Position numbers and translations under genes: made by a program. A stretch of DNA of 64,000 nt, taken from positions 8,067,172 through 8,131,171 of the forward strand of contig CM041201.1 in assembly GCA_023078555.1 (NCBI GenBank). The letters are read 5' to 3'. The stretch comes from Ulva prolifera. Lineage: Eukaryota; Chlorophyta; Ulvophyceae; Ulvales; Ulvaceae. Position 1 is the stretch's first letter. Each line of letters begins with the position of its first letter. The notes under the pieces were generated by a model that worked only from the letters and a program-made list of their open reading frames with translations, was not told the origin of the DNA and searched no databases. Below are positions 1-12,060 of the stretch, piece by piece.

Positions 1-3000
1 CGCGCGCACAGCATAAGCTCGGAATTTGACTTTGTCTCGTGATGGCACGGCGCCTGAGGGTACGCCGCGGTCAATGGCACGCGCCACGGTCAATTCCGTA
101 CATTGCAGCGTGGGCCCGGCGCGGCCTCGCGAGGCCTCGTAGCGTCAATGCGTAAGGGCCCTACCTTGTGTCTGCAAGCGAGCTGCATGCAGTGGAGACT
201 GTTGGTCGTTGCACACGTCTTCATTCGCTGGCCTCAACTGACAAAGCTTCGACTGACGCTGGCTGGGAGTTGCCGCCAGCCATCCTTCCATCCTACAATC
301 ATAGATGCCATGGCTCCTACCGGACAGTCTCCTGCACCATTAAGCTGTTTCTGAGTATCAACAGGTGTTTTCGCAGGGAGTCTCCTTGGTGTCGAATTGC
401 CTGCAAGGCTGGCTGCCAGTGGCTGTGAGAGAGCTGCAGCTGGTGACAGCCTATGGCATCAGACACAGTGCATCAGCACTACCTGCCAGGACAGCAGAGA
501 TGGTCCATACACAGGTAGCCAACTAGGTGCTACCTGCCTCTCCGAATTTGCCCCAGTGAAGCCAACTGCCTACAATTTCAGGCTTTGGTAACTGCAGCAG
601 CTGCCTCCTCAGCCTCCTGGACAGCAAACAGTTGGCATGCAGCAGTTGCCAGTGCTGTCAGATGAACCCATACCAAGGCATAGGTGCAGCATCAACCTGG
701 AGCACGCCACAACTGTGTGCATAGGGAGGTGGCTGTCCACATGCGGGCCCATGTGGGCTCCACATCAAGCAGCCATACAGAGGAGACTCCCCGGGCATCT
801 GTATATCCTGATCAAGCAATGCCAGGCAGAGACCACAGCTTGAAAATGTGTCCGTGCAGTTTCTCATAGCTAGAGATAGCTCATAAATAATTCAAATTAG
901 TCACAACGATGTCACATCAAACAGATGGCCAAGCAGCATCAGATTCCACAGATGCCTAAGCTTTAGTTGACTAGGCACACAGGGAGCCAACAACAGGTCT
1001 GCAGATGGGGCCTACACACACACACACACGCACATGCTGTGTCAATCCAGTGACATGGCCGCGACGTGCAAGGATCCAGTGGCGTAGCGGCCATATCACT
1101 GGATTGCCACAAGACACAAGCGTATGCTGCCACTTCACTGCGTGTGGGGAGGCAGAGAGCGCACTCAGGCGGCATGGGGAGCCCCCTGCAAGGCCCTGCC
1201 CTTCGAGTGGGGAGCGCCCTGCCCTTCCAGCTGCGAACCCGAACCCCGGCCCCTCCGCCTGCACTAATCAGCTAGTGAGTGTGCCCTAATCAGGGAATTA
1301 GTGTGGCGCAGCCGGTCAGTGGTCACTTATGCCTCCAGATCCCCGGCAGCCGCGATTGTAAGGGGATGGGTGAGATCACTTTTGGGTCTGCGCTGTGGGG
1401 CTGTGCGCCCATGCATGCGCTGGCTCGGGGCCCCTCCAAGACTATCGCCCCAACAGGCATGGGCTGGACGCGCGTAAGGACAGCCAGAAGTAGGCCACCT
1501 GTCGGCATGGGAGGGCATCGGAGGACAGACGCCTCAGAAGTCTGGCGCACTGTCCTTCTGCGAGTCATCTGCAGGTCCCACTACAATAGTTCTGACTCGC
1601 TGATGCCTCAATCCAGTGATATGGCTGGCTGTAGTCAACGATCCTGGCCATACTTTGACGTAGCATGTGTCTAGGTACAGCAGCATGACCAGACGCCGAT
1701 TGTATGCAGCGCTGGTCCGTGAGCACATTTCCCGAATGGGCGTGCCCCTGCTACATGTAGCCGTCAAATCAGTGGCCACTGTGTAAGGTAATGTAGATGT
1801 AGACTGCGAATGCTCGCTATGGCTGCTATTGCTGCTGATATTAGATACCTGCATTCTGCAGGCGCAGCAGTTTCCCCGTGCATCGTCTGAAAGTGGGGCA
1901 AGTGTGTCACACGGACAGTGGCCGGGAGGCAGGTAGCACCGCACAAACAAATGAGGCAACTGTGGGTGTAGCTCGAATTAATTAGAGCACAGTACTGCGC
2001 ATAGTACTGTGCTCGTGTGGCCGTCCGCCAGGCCTGTAGTAGTAACGCTAATGGCACGAAAGATCAACAGCTGCGCGTGATGGCATCTGTACGGCCGGAC
2101 ACCCACTCACGGTCTGAGTCACGGATCTCTCTGCCGGAACGGCCTTGCGCTGCATGCTTTGACAGCCATAGCTCACAGACACAGCAGCAGTGAGGGGTGC
2201 GGTGCTGCTCTCACCATCACAGGCCCTCAGTTCATGCCTGCCAGTGTCAGTAAAGTAAAGCCAATCTGGAATTACTTAGCCGTATCTTCAACAAGTAAAT
2301 TTAAGAGGCCACCACATGTGTGGTCCCGTCCCTTCGGAATGTGCTCTACAAGATATAGCTCGGAAATTACAGATTCACTGTACGTTGCGATCGACAGTGG
2401 AAACCCCAAACACGAGACTGTATGGTCAGACATCCACTTTACCAGGTGCTACCTGGCAGGCGTTCCTAGGTGCTATAGCACTTACAGCACCTATACAGCT
2501 GTATGCGGACACTATGGCTGAAGCCTGGGAGCTGAACAAACTGAATTCAAGGGGCTACATTGAGCTGGAGGTGTTAGACATGCTGGCTGCCACAGCAGTC
2601 ATTGCTGCCGATCTGTCACAACGAAAGCATGGACATGGCAGGCAGGCCAGGTCAACACCCATCTGAGACCCTGACTATAACCCCGGCAAGGCCCAGACAG
2701 CTTGCATTTTTTGCTGTACAGCAACATGTGCACTATGGTGGCAGCAGCCGTGGCAGGACTGGCGACATCAGCATTTCAGCACCCTCTGCTGTGATCGTGG
2801 TCGCAGCAGATCTAGAGCTGTTTTAAAACTCTACTGCAGTAACATGCATGTTGCATGTTGCTGGGCCTACATACAAATCGAGCATGAGAAACAGAGGACA
2901 GCATCTTGTGTGATTACACGAATTTCCAATTGGGCAAGACGCAGCCGCGGCACACAAGTGAGGCCAGTCTGCAGAGTCTCTGCTGCAGCCATGACCAGGG

Positions 3001-5921
3001 CTGCTGCAGCTCCCACACCGGAGAGCACGGCAGCGTTGGACAGCCGTCCAACGCACGCCATCCGAGAGGCCTCTGTTGCACGACGCCTGTGCCGCGCTGG
3101 GCATGATGACAGCCTTCTCACACCCGTGCTGTCACAGTGTTAACAGCGCTCCGATGTGCCCTGGCGTTCCAGCGGGCCAGCCCGGACGTTGGGTGCTCAA
3201 TGCACTGCTCATTTGTGCCGCGTAGATACATAAGAAAGCTTTGAAGCGTCAACCGTGAATCCCGGCACTGAAGTCACAGTTGCAATGAGGCCTCGTGACG
3301 CCATGGTGAGGTTGCGGGCTGATGGTTGAGGGACCTCGCGCTCGGCTGGGCCTGCTTCTCATGAAGCTGATGCCCAGATTTGGCTGCGACTCAAGCCGTC
3401 GACTCGTCGCTGAGGTCAGGTGAGCGCGGTCATCAACGCCCGGATGCACACGTCGTCGTCCACCGGCTTACTCGGGGATCCAGCGCACCGCCCTCGAGCT
3501 CTCCGTGGATCCAGCGGGATTGCCCACATGACGCAAGAGATACCTAGAAAAGCGGTGCTGTGCAGGCGTTTCGGAAGACAGTGACATGTTTTGTTACCGC
3601 GTCCAGAAAGGCGATGGAGCCAGCTGACACGCATTAGCAGCGATGACACACTGAGCGGTTGCCTGGGAGCAAATTCGTGCACATTTTGCGCGTGCCTGCC
3701 GCCATTGTGAACCGTTTTTCACAACTGGCTCTGGACTCCATGGCCACGCGCGCGCTGCACGCCTGCGAGGTCGCAACCTAGGCAAAGGTGCCACCAAGGC
3801 TGGTGTACATGTGTTGCGGGACGCCATCGAGGCGAGTCCCTAGACGCCTCAGTCAATTGCTATGCCAAAACATTTCTGTGATCTCCTGTAGCCAGAGCTG
3901 CGTACCTGCGCCTCAGAGATTCGCTGATGGATGATGCATCATGGGGCCTACGGCGCGCAGGAGCGCTGGCGCGAGCGTGCGAACGAGAGTGGCCTCTGCA
4001 GCGCAATTGATCCATGGGTCATGCCGATAATGCGGGCCAGATTGCAACATGAAGCTGTCGTGCGTGCGGATGATGTGCGCTCGCAAGCTGCGCAAGCTCT
4101 GATGCCCAGATGAGCAACAGCAGGCCCTATTGTGAGGTCAAACGGGCAGAGTCGCCAACAGTCACGTTGCGCCTCGGACGGAGGCTGCGTAGTAGAATCG
4201 TCGGGTGCATGAATGCTCGTGAGTAATGTCCGCGCGTTCCGGTTGCAACCACACGGCCGCGATCCTTATGCATTCTAGCAGATGTTCAACTGTTCCATGA
4301 TAGGGCCGTCCTGGGATGCGTGCTGTTGTAGCTGTGCTCTGCAGCGGCTGTGATGACGGTCCAGTATTTGGGAGGATATGCATGAGTCACCCGGCAAGTA
4401 TGGCGGGTTCGAAGCAGCACACGGCAGACCCGCCCGTCGCACAGTTTGAATGACCACTGCCAAACGCCCAGCTGGACTGCAGGGTCAGCACTGCAGCGCA
4501 TGCCGGATGACCAGTGGCAGGCAGCAGACTTGGTATGTACATCGATAAATCATCGGCCTGCAAAATCTACAATCTCGCCGCCCCTCCTAATTCATTTTCG
4601 CTAACCTCAGCTGACACTGACGCTCGAGTGTGGCGTAACCTGAGGCCAACATCGGGATAACGAGATAATACAATTCGTGCCTTCCTAGCTTATGCATGAA
4701 GGCCCTGAGAAAGAGAAATGCCATCGTGACTTGCCGGCAACAGGCTGCTACATAAATTCGACGGCCATATTCGAGACTGTGCGTGTCATCATCCATCGTT
4801 TCCGTCGCCAGTGGCAGCTTTCTCTCAGGTCAGGACTACAGAATTTGTAGAGACCCGAGACACCACGGTATGTCCTCGACACCTGAGCGCTCCGCAGCAG
4901 TCGATAATAGAAAATCGTATTGTTATCCTATTGCACTTGCAGTAGCTGTGCTTCATCGTCGAGACATGGTCCGGGCTGCGCTTCGACGCAGGGCGACTGC
5001 GAAGCGTTCGCAGCGCCCCTTTTGTCGATCTCTTCGCAGACGCAAGCCTCAATGTGCTCTTGCTCCTTCGACTGCAATCTCTCAACAATTCCCCGTGGCT
5101 GTTATCTGGTATTCGTGCAAGAGCTGCTCGACACTTAGTCAGGTCGATGCGCTGCGGCACCCGTCGTTTATCCTCCGAACTGCGCTCCTCGTGTAGCCAG
5201 CGCATCAGCATGCAGCTATGGATTGTCTCAAAATAGATGTGACATTCTCTTTTTCGGCATGTAGATGTGTCGATGTGGTTGGTCAGGCCGTGATTCATCA
5301 GCTACGCAGTTCGCTCGAGTGCCCATGACTGGTTGGGCTGCTGGTGGTCAGGTCAGCATATCGTGTTGCTTCGAAACAGCTTGGTACAGGCATATCGCCT
5401 CCTGGTATCTTTGCTGTGATTCTTGCCGTCTGTCAGCACCGCGGCAGAATGCTGCTGTGCCGTGGCATCGCGCTGGTTGGCGGACCGTGCATCGCATGCC
5501 ACAGTGCCTCCTGCACCTCAGCGTACCGCGACGTTGTAGCACCATAGTCATCGTGGTGTACTAGCAGATCATCCACGTTGCGCGGGGACTTTGTGCACAC
5601 GTGTTACCACCTCCCCCAGCAGATGCCTCTGGCTTCGGCGCAGCCCACGCTGTGCAGTCACTGCTCTGCAAAGCGTCGTTCGACGTCTCCCACGCCGCCA
5701 CGCTGACGCCGCAATTGTGCCTCCGAATTAGTCTCTTCGAAAGCAGCATATCCAGCTGGATCAATGCACATCTCGGTGCTGCATACCGTCATTTCCCACA
5801 TGCACCGGGTCCGCCACCGTAATGAGCCCAGGCTTCGTAAACCTGCTCACTTATGCATGCGGCGTGTGCAGGTTGCGCTTCGTTCGGATTCTTGAGTATT
5901 CACACAACCCGGTATCACACA
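1..5921. other. no supported gene; non-coding or unrecognised
   Basis: I looked at both strands here and found only short open frames with no family resemblance, no consistent splice-phase chains and no tRNA- or rRNA-like sequence. Scattered CA/TG runs occur (for example around 1015-1030). A weak, degenerate match to the short interspersed repeat described for 29.4 kb may lie at about 2247-2330, in reverse orientation: it shows GTAAAGTAAA at one end and CACATGTGTGGTCCCGT at the other. A minus-strand stretch near 4950-5110 has an acidic, coiled-coil-like translation in one frame, but nothing joins to it. Genes made of short exons could be missed. Confidence 0.4.
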
Positions 5922-7537
5922 ATGATGAACCTCGTCGCATCCATGGTCTTGGCTTTCGCCATGATTTCCGTCCCTGAGGACGTGGAGGCTCACCGGTTTT
6001 CGCTGGCTTCTGTAGAGGAGACCCTTGAAACCACCGGCCGCGCCCTGCTTGTCCGGCGGAAAAGTGCGACCCGAGTCCGCCTCTCTGTCCTCCACCTGCC
6101 TGCTGATCACCCAATGCATTCGGATGCATGTGCTGCTTAACTGCTGGCCTGGAGGCTAGCTGCCAAGGGCCTGCCTACTATCTAGTCTATCTCTGTGTGC
6201 ATTGAGGTGTGTTGACGTGATGCAATGCAGGAGCAAAGGCAGCTCCTCACTGCTAAATGTGCTACCCTGAGACTGGCAACATGTACCTGGCTGGTTTGTG
6301 TGTGCTGATCATTATTGTCGTTGCAGAGAAGGGCCGCAACAACGGCAACGAGGGCAATGAGGGGAACGAGGGCAATGAGGGGAACGAGGGCAATGAGGGG
6401 AACGAGGGCAATGAGGGGAACGAGGGCAATGAGGGGAAGAAGAAGCGCCGTGGCAAGAAGGGCAAGAAGGGAAAGAAGGGCCGCAACAACGGCAACGAGG
6501 GCAACGAGGGCAATGAGGGTAATGAAGGCAACGAGGGCAATGAGGGTAATGAGGGAAGGAAGGGAAAGAAGGGCAAGAAGGGAAAGAAGGGCCGCAACAA
6601 CGGCAATGAGGGCAATGAGGGCAATGAGGGTAACGAGGGCAACGAGGGCAATGAAGGGTGTGCACTCTCCACTTGCATATCCATGTTTTCTATCCGTCAC
6701 CTCCTGAATTATCACTCAGTTGTCCCAGCCAGGATCTAGTATCACTCTTTCCTATTCCATCTGGTGAAATCAGCCCATCTACTGTATGTATCAGTCAACA
6801 CTGCGTGTCGCCTCCCTCCCGCTGTCTCCTGACCAGCACAGTGCCGTGCAGTGGCGGTGCTTTGCGGACCTCTGGTGGCGGTGGCAAGTGGGTCGTCTGC
6901 ATCCGAGGCTCCAGCGAGCGCTTCGGGCCCTCGCATGCGCGCAAGCCAGCGGGCATGACCGTCTACAGCAATGGCCGGTGCCAGCTGGACGAGTGGGCTG
7001 GCGGTTTCGACGGCTACTGGTCCACAGATGCTGGAGACAACCACGAGAACGAGTTCGCTCAGGCCTGCAAGGAGGTGTGCTGTGTACAACAAATGAATGA
7101 ATGCCACCGATGTGCACTCTGTTGGATCCCTGGCCGCCTGTTCTCCATGCCAACTCTCATTACCATTCGCCACGCGCCAGACATGTTGAAACTGTGTGCT
7201 TGAATGACCACAACCCCAGAGAGGAGGAGGCTGATTGCATGGTCGTTGTGTTGCGTGAGGATACCGTGTTCCTCCTGCTGGCCGTGTGCGCCCCTTTCCA
7301 AGGTGTGGCTGTTTGCAGGCGCTCGGCGAGAACGGTGCTCGTGTCGGCAACACAGGCAAGAACCTGCCGCAGAACGCCCGTGTCAACGCGTTCATGCAGG
7401 AGATGCGCGACAAGGCGAAACCGCTCAACATGGACTACCCTCGCGACGCGGCCTTGGCTGATGGAGGCAAGCGCATGGAGAACATCAACAAGGCCTCCCG
7501 CGTCTGCACGTCGATGATCACCGTGAAGAACTGCTAA
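5922..7537 (+). CDS. secreted repeat protein with NEG/KKG blocks (four exons)
   Basis: Exons 5922-6063, 6327-6657, 6837-7074 and 7319-7537 join in frame to 309 residues; introns are GT-AG and phases match (1, 2, 0). The start is the first of two adjacent ATGs. Residues 1 to about 23 form a signal peptide (hydrophobic core LVASMVLAFAMISV, likely cleavage after DVEA), so the product should enter the secretory pathway. Exon 2 encodes three Asn-Glu-Gly tripeptide runs (10, 7 and 6 copies), each opened by RNNG and separated by Lys-Lys-Gly-rich blocks, giving alternating acidic and basic segments. Exons 3-4 encode a non-repetitive tail with six cysteines (PCS, VCI, RCQ, ACK, VCT, final NC), suited to three disulfides, ending at TAA. 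I recognise no family. An extracellular matrix, wall or mineral-associated role is only a guess from the polyampholyte composition. The exon 3 acceptor could also be 6852, which would drop five residues. Confidence 0.72.
6340..6657 (+). repeat. 9-bp coding minisatellite (Asn-Glu-Gly codons)
   Basis: Tandem 9-bp units of the form AAY-GAR-GGN occur in three blocks of 10, 7 and 6 copies. They are separated by AAG-AAG-GGC-type units encoding Lys-Lys-Gly. The first block alternates strictly between two unit types (AACGAGGGC and AATGAGGGG), so it expanded as an 18-bp dimer; the other two blocks are mixed. The array lies inside exon 2 of the secreted protein gene and keeps frame throughout. Confidence 0.9.
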
Positions 7538-9487
7538 GCGCGCAGCGCGCGCGGTCTTCTCGTGATCGATTGGAGAGCGGTGGTGGGTGTGTTCTCAGGC
7601 GTGGACAGGCAGGGAGTTCCTCGGCGAGGTCTCGAGGACATGGCGGTCACGGCTCGACGTGGTTGCAGGCCTGTGCTGCCTTCTGCGGTGCAGGCCTGTT
7701 CTTCAACCTACCTTTTCTTAAGCCTAATCTGCGCGTGTGTGATTTTTGCCTAAGGCGCTCTCTGCAGCGCCACCTGCTGCACAGCTGCTGAGGTGGAGAT
7801 GAGCGCCTGTGAGGGAGCTGTGCGGGATGTGTGTTGCCCTTCTCCTACGTGGGGGAGATGCTGTAGCAAGGGCACTAGAGCTGCGGAATTTATGGCATTC
7901 AGCCTACGGGCGGCGGATGTTCGGTGCGAGTATGTTGCCGCGGGCACCCGAGATGGGCTCTGTGAGTGTCACAGGCTAGAAGTCCCATGGCAGGAGCCTG
8001 AGAGTGAACCAGTATGATGTCGCGCAACAATAAGGCGAGCCGGTGGGCGTTTCGCGCTGGCCAATGAGCGTAGACGGAGGGTGAGCTCGGGTGTCCACTC
8101 TGGGGCTGCTGAGGGTTGCTCTCTGGCTGTGACTTGGTCAAGTACATCCTTTCTATTTGATATTCTTTGGGAATTCGTAGGAGCCTTTTTTCTGTAATCT
8201 CGCCACAAATGCAAATTCTGATCCTTTGACTACCTGACTTGGTAGAAATGGATGTACTGTCCGTTGGAATGTGGTGCATGTACTGGTCACAAGCTCTGTA
8301 CGTTAACCAACCGATGGAATGCTGAGTGGATGATAACATGTACCTGAGTGGATGATAACACAATACCTGTCCCATCATTGCTGTTGACATGGAAAAAAAA
8401 GTTGTGTGTGGCATAGCAATCTGCACTAGCCAGCACCAACGATACGTCTTAATCACATCGTCAGTTTGGCATGATGGTAATTAATGTGGAGCAAGTGTGC
8501 ACATCGCTGTTATGCTGGAAGCAAGAACTGTAGCACGGGCACCTGCTACATGAGCCTGTACACATTCCGCATCTCGTCACCAGTGTAGATGTGTCCCACT
8601 GCTACACGTATGTATTTTAAGCCATGGGTTTGAACCCCCCTCCGCACGCCATATCGCGACGCATGTAGCGTAGTCATGCTGGTGTCGTCACACAATTTCT
8701 GGCACACCTGTTACATCTCTGGGTTCCTGCCCCTGCAACTCCCGGTGTACCACGCAGATGCGTGGATGATGCTGAAGCAGGGACCTGTTCCACTGGGACA
8801 AGTGCATGCATGCAGCGTGGCCTGTAACAGTGGCCTGCTGCAGCGAGATGCAGATGTACTTGTCCTTGTAACTCTATGCACTAGACGCCTACCCTGACTC
8901 GGTGACCTGCGGCGTCCAGGTCCAGCACATGGCAGAGGCACTGCCAAGTCACCACGATTTGGAAGCCACACCACTGGGCAGTGTACGGCACCGCACGGAC
9001 CATATGGTGTACCGACGTCGTCGCGAGCAGTTGCCATAGCCATCCCACGGCAAAAATGATTATTGCCATGTGTTCTGTAATAGTGCTTCTAGATTCCAGC
9101 CCATGGGCAAGCCTGGAACCAACGAAGGTGCTGAGGTCACCTCCGACAGACCAGCCTCCCCCCTCCCTCAACCAGAACATGTGACGGCGGCCGCAATCAC
9201 GCAGGGGGGCAAGTTGCTGCCACAGCCATGGATGCAGGCAAGGTACAGGCCTCGCAGGTCCATGCAAAAGAATTGTACAGCCCTCACAACCAATGCCCTC
9301 CTGCACTGTCCCACGGCTTAAGCTTGCTGCATATCATGTGCACTTGAGGCCCCTTTTGAATTTGAGGTAGCAGTCGGAACCTCAGAGCTAGAGCAAACAC
9401 CTGTAGGCCTATAGCAGAAGCTCGTGCAAAGCTGCCAGGGCTTGCAGGCCTGGGCTTCTGCGGCTGCAGCTGCGAAGCTGAGATGTC
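7538..9487. other. 3' flank and intergenic; no gene seen
   Basis: This follows the stop codon of the repeat protein. The first few hundred bases are probably its 3' UTR. I see no exon chain or recognisable protein on either strand. A run of eight adenines lies at about 8394. A GGGTTTGAACCC-type sequence near 8630 resembles a tRNA T-arm, but no acceptor, D or anticodon arm can be folded around it. Confidence 0.4.
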
Positions 9488-9700
9488 GTGTTCATGTGTA
9501 TGCATGCAATGATCCGTATATCAGCCGCCCGGACAGCTATGGCGGCGGCCTCTTTTGTCGCGACTTGGCCAAGCTTGGCCGCCCGGTGCCAGTGCGTTGT
9601 GTCCCTCGAGCCTCACGTGGCCGGGCCCGACACGATCGTCGAGGTCGTCTGTCGACACAACAAGACATACCAGGTCGAACGTGACGAGTGGATGGACTGA
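9488..9700 (+). CDS. possible terminal exon, unknown protein
   Basis: A 70-codon open frame ends in TGA at 9700. Its last 150 bases are clearly richer in G+C than the surrounding DNA. The C-terminal part (with GPDTIVEVVCRHNKTYQVER) looks protein-like, mixing charged and hydrophobic residues. A CAG at about 9520 could be a splice acceptor, making this the last exon of a gene whose upstream exons I cannot find. I recognise no domain. It may equally be chance. Confidence 0.25.
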   Translation: MFMCMHAMIRISAARTAMAAASFVATWPSLAARCQCVVSLEPHVAGPDTIVEVVCRHNKTYQVERDEWMD

Positions 9701-9885
9701 TGTAACGTCCGCGGTGGCCGCTTGTTACACACGGTATGTACAACGCGCCGCTGTCAGCGGATTTGCAAGCTTGTGCGCCAGCGGAAACATGTTGGTCAAT
9801 GTTTGCACATCATTGCAGTCCTACAAGGCATGCCTACAGTTGCCGGCTTCCGCCGACGTCGCGAGGGTCCGTGCACGTGCCGCGA

Positions 9886-10145
9886 GACTGCGGTAGGGGG
9901 GTCTGCGCTCGGGCCATGCACACGTCCACCGGGAACGCGAGCAACTCAGACATCGCCCAGGGCCCTGGGCGGTGTCTATAGACTCACAGTAACATACTGA
10001 ATGCACACAGGCGGGCGTCTCAAGTCACTGGGGGAAAGCGGCCCTTTTGTCGGAAAACGTATGCATGCCTGGGCAGAATGACCCATTTCGCCCAGGGAGC
10101 GCCTACAGCGCCCAGTGCGTGCCCAGCGTACGCCCAGTGAGCCTA
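9886..10145 (+). repeat. inverted repeat family, left copy (~260 bp)
   Basis: This stretch, beginning near GCGGTAGGGGGGTCTGC and ending near CGCCCAGTGAGCC, recurs in reverse complement at 11515-11778. The first 125 bp, through TCTATAGACTCACAGT to the ACACAGGCGG motif, match closely. The inner part, rich in CCCAG and CGCCCAGTG motifs, is more diverged. The pair could be long terminal inverted repeats of a DNA element of about 1.9 kb, or two insertions of one small non-autonomous element in opposite orientation. Confidence 0.7.
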
Positions 10146-11514
10146 GGATACCCTTATAATGTACATATTCAGTGTTGGGACGATCATTTTTATGTCATCG
10201 ATTGTTGTGGCAGGCGTCCTAGCCGTTGTGACTTGTGGGGTCATGTACTGTCACTTGCAGTCTGTTTGGAAGCTGCTTTGCAGAACTGGAGGGCTGTCAA
10301 GAACCAATGCAAGTGTTGTTCACTCCTGGGGATGTGTTGGTTTGTCGCTCTGCGGTTGCTTGCTCCAGCGGCTCTGTCCCCATTGCGTTCTGGCTGGTCC
10401 AGTATATGGCATGAGTATAAAACAACATGCTTCAATAGGCGTGCATGCTTAAATTATGGCATAGTCAAGGTACCTTCAAAGATGCCGACAGCTGTGATCG
10501 AGGCTGATCAAGCGGCGTTCCACCTGATGAAGGTCATTGTATCGTCAACATATGGATGCAGCTGGCCTGCTTGATAAAGCTGACAGGTTCATCATAAATT
10601 ACAGTATCATGTAGTTGCTTCTAGTTGTTTTGCAATCGATGTCACATCTGAATGGCATTCAGGTTGCATGCTGATTGCATGGCAGCATTGTGCAAGAGAC
10701 AGACAACCGAAGCAGTTGACTGTATACTGCTGTGAAGAAGAGTGCAATCAAATGTGTACGCAAGACGAGCTCAGCATGCGCTCTGCATCACTGTCAAGGG
10801 AAATCTGCACTGCATCGGAGGTGTAGGATAGCCAGAATGCGTTACGAACAGACGCTTCGTGTGCTTGGCTCTGTGTCCTGCCACATTCCGCCCACTGATG
10901 ACATCATGATTGTCCACGAATCACGCACGTAAATCGGGGCTGGTTGAACAGCGATCAGTCATTGCGTAGTCGGCAGTGCTGAATGTTTTTGCGTGAACGA
11001 AAATGCTGTCGCGACCGTCACAGCCAGACTCGCAGCTGCTCCGTGTTCTCCAGAACGAAGAAAGTATTGATGTACACAGGCGAAAATGTTGACTGCAAGT
11101 TTTAGATCGCGCAGGGATCATTCTTGCCGTGGCTTCGATGAGCCGGTGTACGGCAGCGTACTTTCAATCTCTGTGACGGAGGAACACTGCTGCTTGTCCC
11201 ACCTGTGCTACTGATCCTGAGCGACCTAGGGCTGGTGCTTTGTGGTATGTGTATGTATTTGTTGTGGTCGAATATAATGCTGTGTTGCGTCTTTGCAACC
11301 TCACCAGGTGTAGCAACTGCACTCAAGTTCAGGTTGAAACATACAGCAATGCCACCAGTTACTTAAGTTCATTCAATGATTAAATCTGTGATAGCTGAGC
11401 CGGCGTGGTGTCCGCTCTCCATGACTGCATCACAGACGCGTCGGACATACCCGCACGACACCAGTTGATAGGCCACTTAACATCCGTGCGACATATCATA
11501 GTGTTTTGGGATGT

Positions 11515-11778
11515 TCTCAGCCCACTGTGCTCACTGGGCGTGCGCTGGTGGTGCGCTGGGCGCCAAATCCGCTTCCATGGGCAAAATCGGCATTTTGGCC
11601 GAAAACAGGCCGTTCCCTGGGCACTTTCGTACGTTTCGCCCAGGGACCGCCTGTGTGCATTCAGTATATCACTGTGAGTCTATAGACACCGCCCAGAGCC
11701 CTAGGCGATATCTGAGTGGCTCGCGTTCCCGGTGGACGTGTGCATGGCCCTAGTGCAGACCCCCCTACTGCGGTCATG
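11515..11778 (-). repeat. inverted repeat family, right copy (~260 bp)
   Basis: This is the reverse-complement partner of 9886-10145. Read on the minus strand it starts CCGCAGTAGGGGGGTCTGC and runs to CGCCCAGTGAGCA. The DNA between the two copies (10146-11514) holds no recognisable transposase; the longest open frame there (ending 10574) has no family features. Confidence 0.7.
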
Positions 11779-12015
11779 CTGGCCGGCTTGGGACTGACAA
11801 ATTTGGATTGTTGGAGGGTTGTTTACATTTATGTGCACAAGAGCCTGGCGTGTTTCGAAGATATGAGACAGATCTGTGCCCAGCTTGTGCCGCAACGACA
11901 AATTTCGGCAAAGCGGAAGGCGCATGTCATATGCGGCATGTGGCACCGCAGGAGCAAGCCATACCACCGCAGTTTCCTGGTTCAGGAATATGAAGCAACC
12001 TTCGGAATTTATATA

Positions 12016-12020
<5 letters not shown>

Positions 12021-12057
<37 letters not shown>
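12021..12057. repeat. (AT)n microsatellite
   Basis: An uninterrupted run of AT dinucleotides, about 18 units, preceded by a slightly imperfect ATATATATTT stretch from 12010. It sits in a region without a gene. Short open frames rich in Tyr-Ile that cross it are artefacts of the repeat. Confidence 0.95.
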
Positions 12058-12059
<2 letters not shown>

Positions 12060-12060
12060 C

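Noticed and set aside
4825..5298. 157-codon minus-strand frame and overlapping 137-codon plus-strand frame
   Set aside because: Neither shows domain features. A third frame looks acidic and coiled-coil-like over 50 codons, but no start or splice partner was found.
6182..6715. minus-strand frames of 117-177 codons over the NEG repeat
   Set aside because: They are antisense readings of the 9-bp minisatellite. The plus-strand frame joins to a signal peptide and a cysteine tail with matching splice phases.
8600..8660. tRNA-like GGGTTTGAACCC sequence
   Set aside because: Only a T-arm-like stem is present; no other arm of a tRNA can be folded around it.
10047..10574. 175-codon plus-strand frame
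   Set aside because: It starts inside the inverted repeat at 9886-10145, has no recognisable motif and has no splice partners.
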